Source: Clostridia bacterium
Lineage (GTDB): Bacteria; Bacillota_A; Clostridia; Christensenellales; Aristaeellaceae
Direction of reading: 5' to 3'
DNA: 9,604 bases
NCBI GenBank assembly: GCA_009783365.1
Contig: WRHG01000059.1
Span: forward strand, 1-9,604
Shown here: piece after piece, positions 6,667 through 9,604 of the stretch
Position numbering within the stretch: the first letter of the stretch is position 1
How the letters are laid out: every line of letters starts with the position of its first letter
Notes under the pieces: model-generated
Seen by the model: the letters and a program-made list of their open reading frames with translations, nothing else
Told to the model about the DNA's origin: nothing
Database searches by the model: none
Made by a program: the position numbers and the translations under genes

Positions 6667-8172
6667 ATGCCATTGTTTCAAAACGACAAAAGCGGGATGC
6701 TGTGGGATGTAACATCCCTGCCCAACGGGTTTGTCTGCGAATATATGCCCGGCGCACCGGAAGGATATGTAAAGGTGTACCTTTACGGACTGATGTACAC
6801 CCAGTACCCTGCCATGCAGGAAAACCAAACCCTGGCGGATGTAGCCAAGGCGCTGTCCATGGAAGAAAGTGAAGTGGCGCAAGCGTATCGTTATTGGGAA
6901 CGCTGCCGCCTTGTGCAGCGTATACAGGACAACCCGCCGGAGTACAAGTATACTAGTGTACAGCAAACCCTTATCAGCCGCCAATTTGCCCCTCAGGACG
7001 AGGCATATATGGAGTTTGCACACGCCCTTAACGCCATATTTGGAGACCGGCGTCATCTTCACGGCAATGAAACCGTGCTGGCCTATGAATGGGTGGAACA
7101 ACTGAACCTTCCCAGTGAAATTGTACTGATGATGATCCAGCACCTGATCAGCACCCGCGGCGTATCCTTTCGCTTTAAAGAGGGGCAGAAGCTGGCCCTG
7201 GAATTATGTGACCAGCACATCCGCACCGTTGAGGCGGCGGAGCAGCTCTTCTCCCGTTCGGAGGCAGCCTGGAAAGGAACCCGTAAAGTTCTGCGTCGCA
7301 TGGGTAAGTATCGGGATCCCAGCTTGGACGAAACGGATTTATTTATTAAATGGACCGTGGAATGGGGCTTCGCCCCTAAGGCCGTTGAAAGCGCCTGCGC
7401 CGAAATGACCAGCGGTGATCCCAGCTTTGCGTACCTGGACAAAATTTTAGAAACCCTCCGCAAAAGCAGCGGAAAAGCTTCCCATTCCGCCGCCCAGACT
7501 GAAACGGAGCTTTCTTCCAGAAATGAGGAAATGGACCGGATTAAAGAAATGCTCACCGCCTGCGGCATAAAGGCGACGGTGATCGATGAGGGCAGGCGGT
7601 TGGTGTACCGGGACATGCTGGCTTATGGGGACCATCAGGTGGTACTGCTGGCCGCGGAAGCCGTAGGCAGAAGGAGAGGCGCCCCGTCCCTCGATTCCGT
7701 AATCGACCTGCTGGCTTCCTGGCGGGAAAAAGGGTTATCTACCGCTGAACAGGTCAAGCAATATCTACAGGATGTGCAGGAGCATAATCAATTTCTGAAA
7801 GCCTTGTATAAAAGCGCGGGCCGGGAAGCCGCTCCAAAGCTCAGTGACCGGGAACTGCTGCAAAAGTGGCGGCAGGAATGGCGTTTCAGCGAATCCTTGC
7901 TGCATAAAGCGGCGGAGTTTGCCAAACATACGGACAAGCCGATACTTTTTATGGACAAGCTGTTGGATAGCTGGCACGGAAAAGGCATTCAAACCGTGGA
8001 ACAAGCGGAAAAAGAGCAGGCAAGCCACAAAGAGGCAACCGCTTCAGCCGGCCGCAAACCCGCAAAGTATGGTAAAACCGTCATAGAGCAACAGTATGAT
8101 CAACGGATTTACGATCCCAACGAATACGACGGCCCTACCGCCAAGGCACTGGAGGAGGCGCGCAAACTATGA
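6667..8172 (+). CDS. DnaD/DnaB-like replication initiation protein with three DnaD-type repeats
   Basis: A 501-residue cytoplasmic protein of the Firmicute DnaD/DnaB helicase-loading family, which helps remodel the origin and deliver the replicative helicase. Residues about 1-110 look like the N-terminal winged-helix region (VKVYLYGLMYTQYP, then LADVAKALSMEESEVAQAYRYWERCRLV). Three DnaD-type helical repeats follow at about 200-267, 290-368 and 373-450. Repeat 1 has LFIKWTVEWGF...FAYLDKIL and repeat 3 has LLQKWRQEWRF...LFMDKLLDSW. Repeat 2 is more diverged and shares LL-x-SW-x2-KG-x2-T-x-EQ with repeat 3. The tail (QQYDQRIYDPNEYD) resembles the conserved tail of this family. It overlaps the ATPase gene by 4 bp, the same pairing as dnaB-dnaI in Bacillus. 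I cannot tell whether it is orthologous to DnaD or DnaB, so no symbol is given. Confidence 0.87.
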   Translation: MPLFQNDKSGMLWDVTSLPNGFVCEYMPGAPEGYVKVYLYGLMYTQYPAMQENQTLADVAKALSMEESEVAQAYRYWERCRLVQRIQDNPPEYKYTSVQQTLISRQFAPQDEAYMEFAHALNAIFGDRRHLHGNETVLAYEWVEQLNLPSEIVLMMIQHLISTRGVSFRFKEGQKLALELCDQHIRTVEAAEQLFSRSEAAWKGTRKVLRRMGKYRDPSLDETDLFIKWTVEWGFAPKAVESACAEMTSGDPSFAYLDKILETLRKSSGKASHSAAQTETELSSRNEEMDRIKEMLTACGIKATVIDEGRRLVYRDMLAYGDHQVVLLAAEAVGRRRGAPSLDSVIDLLASWREKGLSTAEQVKQYLQDVQEHNQFLKALYKSAGREAAPKLSDRELLQKWRQEWRFSESLLHKAAEFAKHTDKPILFMDKLLDSWHGKGIQTVEQAEKEQASHKEATASAGRKPAKYGKTVIEQQYDQRIYDPNEYDGPTAKALEEARKL

Positions 8173-9173
8173 CGCGTGAGCAGATTGTTTACAGGTTACA
8201 ACAGGATTACGCGCTGAGGCGGGAGGAAAACCAGCGGCTCTTTCAGGAGCATACGGAGGACATATGCGCTAAATGCCCAGGCCTGCGTCAACTGCTGGAT
8301 AATCGCAGGGAGGCGCTCATGCGCGGTTTGCGCAGCGGTATCCTGGCAGGCCGGAAGGATCCGGAAGCGAACGCTTCTCTACCAGACGAGATGATGGGTT
8401 TTAACAAAAAAATTGCCGCTGCGCTTAAAAAAGGCGGTTTGGATTCAGTAGCCTTACAGCCTGTGTACACCTGCCCCCTTTGCCGGGACGAAGGCTATTT
8501 GTACGAGCCTTCCCGCCGCATGTGCTCCTGTTTTGAAAAGGAGCTAAACCGGCGCATGATCGATGAACTGGGCCTTGCTAAGGTGGTTCCGCAAACCTTC
8601 GAGCGTTTTGACGAGGCTCTTTTTACCACGGAGCCTGTTGAGTCCTATAGCGTAAGCCAGAGGCAAATGATCAGTTACAACCGGAATGTCTGCCTGGAAT
8701 ATGCGGACAGCTTCCCGGATACGGCGGTACGGGACCTTCTGTTCATGGGGAAAAGCGGACTTGGAAAGACCTTTTTGCTGCAAGCCATCGCCCACCGGGT
8801 AGCCGGGCGCGGTTTCCTTCCCTTATACATCAGTGCCTACCGTCTGTTTGAGACAGCCCGAAAAGCCTATTTTGAAAACGATTCGGATCAGATGACCCGG
8901 TTGATCGATGCGCCTCTGCTCCTAATGGATGATCTGGGCACGGAACCTCTCATGGCAAATATCACCATTACCCAGCTATTTAACCTGCTCAATGAGCGGC
9001 AAATGGCCGGGCACCACACGGTCATCAGTACCAATCTCACGATTTCCGCGCTGAAGGAACGCTATACGGAACGCATTGCTTCCCGTCTCTTGGACGGACG
9101 CAACTGTATGCAACTCACCTTTATCGGCGAGGACGTCCGCAGGCGGCTTGGTAATAGCGAGGACGGAATATGA
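8169..9173 (+). CDS. dnaC: DnaI/DnaC-type replicative helicase loader ATPase
   Basis: A 334-residue AAA+ ATPase of the DnaC/DnaI/IstB group that loads the ring helicase onto DNA. The N-terminal helical part (about 1-95) is expected to touch the helicase. A cysteine cluster Cys102, Cys105, Cys119 and Cys121 (CPLC-x13-CSC) is a probable zinc site, comparable to that of Bacillus DnaI. The ATPase core has Walker A GKSGLGKT at 194-201, Walker B LLLMDDLG at 250-257 with Asp254-Asp255, sensor-1-like VISTN, and arginines in YTERIASRLLDG (Arg302, Arg306) that may include the arginine finger. The length is close to DnaI. The start overlaps the previous stop (ATGA), and GGAGGAGG lies ten bases upstream. 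Linkage to a DnaD-like gene, with no transposase, argues against an IstB transposition helper. The symbol could equally be dnaI. Confidence 0.9.
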   Translation: MTREQIVYRLQQDYALRREENQRLFQEHTEDICAKCPGLRQLLDNRREALMRGLRSGILAGRKDPEANASLPDEMMGFNKKIAAALKKGGLDSVALQPVYTCPLCRDEGYLYEPSRRMCSCFEKELNRRMIDELGLAKVVPQTFERFDEALFTTEPVESYSVSQRQMISYNRNVCLEYADSFPDTAVRDLLFMGKSGLGKTFLLQAIAHRVAGRGFLPLYISAYRLFETARKAYFENDSDQMTRLIDAPLLLMDDLGTEPLMANITITQLFNLLNERQMAGHHTVISTNLTISALKERYTERIASRLLDGRNCMQLTFIGEDVRRRLGNSEDGI

Positions 9174-9517
9174 ATATCCAAATCTACATTCACAAAAAAA
9201 ACCCGGACGTGCTAAAAGCAGAACGTTTCTTTCGGGAAAGGCGCGTCCCCTACCAGCTTTTGGATTTAAAAAAACATAGGCTGGGCCGTAGGGAACTGCA
9301 GCTCTTCGCCGAAGTTATAGGCGCGAAAACACTTGTGGACAGGGCGGGACGGAAGGCCCTTGAAAGGCCCGTGGCCCACATGACCTCCGAAAGCCTGATC
9401 TTAGAGGAGCTTTTGTGCGATCCATCCGCCCTGGTAAGCCCCATCGTGCGAAATGGCACACGGATAACCGTCGGGGTGGCGGAAGACACATGGACTCAAT
9501 GGGTAGAAATGGGATAA
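9170..9517 (+). CDS. ArsC/Spx-fold protein lacking the catalytic cysteine
   Basis: A 115-residue thioredoxin-fold protein of the ArsC/Spx/YffB family. Evidence is the N terminus MNIQIYIHKKNPDVLKAERFFRERRVPYQLLDLKK, in which strand 1, the active-site loop, helix 1 and the next strand are recognisable. The C-terminal VSPIVRNGTRITVGVAEDTWTQW has the cis-proline (Pro91) and the Arg-Asn-Gly signature. Where arsenate reductases have a catalytic Cys in the loop after strand 1 (CxxC in Spx), this protein has Asn11 (HKKNPD). Its only cysteine is Cys83, far from that loop, so arsenate reduction is unlikely. The start overlaps the loader gene's stop (ATGA), with GAGGA upstream, so it belongs to the same operon. 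It may be a binding protein or redox-independent regulator; its function is unknown. Confidence 0.8.
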   Translation: MNIQIYIHKKNPDVLKAERFFRERRVPYQLLDLKKHRLGRRELQLFAEVIGAKTLVDRAGRKALERPVAHMTSESLILEELLCDPSALVSPIVRNGTRITVGVAEDTWTQWVEMG

Positions 9518-9604
9518 ACTGCGTAATCGGTCAATTTCATTGATGAACCGAATAGAAGCAGACGAAAGCGTTTCCAATTTGCATCTTTTATACATTTATA
9601 TCAA

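Noticed and set aside
6550..7143. 198-codon in-frame N-terminal extension of dnaE
   Set aside because: It lies antisense to the DnaD-like gene and across the divergent promoters, resembles no DnaE domain, and the true N terminus MPFAHLHLHTEYS has its own GGAGG site.
8169..9173. Possibility that the ATPase is an IstB transposition helper marking an insertion sequence
   Set aside because: No transposase, terminal repeats or target duplication are seen. The cysteine cluster and coupling to a DnaD-like gene fit a helicase loader.
9528..9550. Hairpin-forming stretch after the ArsC-like gene, tested as a terminator
   Set aside because: It has two competing 5-bp stems (TCAAT/ATTGA and TTCAT/ATGAA), AT-rich and weak, with no T run after them. 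It is not a convincing intrinsic terminator.
9571..9604. AT-rich stretch at the right edge with TATACA and TATATC, tested as a promoter
   Set aside because: No -35 hexamer lies at 16-18 bp spacing for either box, and the sequence ends before any gene.

Overview
This window reads as ordinary chromosome from a Gram-positive, clostridia-like Firmicute of moderate to slightly high GC, perhaps an uncultured gut lineage. I infer this from three things: strong AGGAGG-type ribosome sites before nearly every gene, a DnaD-type helicase-loading protein paired with a DnaI/DnaC-type ATPase, and the style of the DNA polymerase III alpha subunit. I cannot fix genus or species by eye. Coding density is very high. 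I see no tRNA, rRNA, CRISPR array, insertion sequence, phage gene or attachment site.

Left part, minus strand (1-2804). A three-gene unit runs leftward: a GntR/FCD-family regulator (2026-2721), an M3-family oligoendopeptidase (248-2014) and the first 83 codons of GMP synthase (guaA, 1-251, cut by the window edge). The junctions are tight. The regulator's stop codon overlaps the peptidase ribosome site, and the peptidase and guaA share an ATGA overlap. A sigma-A-like promoter (TTGACA, 18 bp, TAGGAT) lies just upstream of the regulator, with a perfect 12-bp palindrome and three TTGTA repeats nearby that could be operator sites.

Centre, minus strand (2845-6549). dnaE encodes a full-length replicative polymerase alpha subunit. 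All three catalytic aspartates, an internal clamp-binding motif and an apparently intact metal-binding PHP domain can be read.

Right part, plus strand (6667-9517). A divergent operon holds a DnaD-like protein with three apparent DnaD-type repeats, a DnaI/DnaC-type helicase-loader ATPase, and a small ArsC/Spx-fold protein that has lost the expected cysteine. Both downstream genes start with 4-bp ATGA overlaps. No clear intrinsic terminator follows before the window ends.

Functionally the centre and right form a replication locus: the polymerase on one side and helicase-loading factors on the other. They are driven from a 117-bp divergent intergenic region in which the two extended -10 promoters are near-perfect mirror images and would share the same -35 hexamer. 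I consider that promoter architecture, the three-repeat DnaD protein, the cysteine-less ArsC-like passenger and the regulator-peptidase-guaA operon the most notable points. I found no evidence of an undescribed defence system or mobile system.
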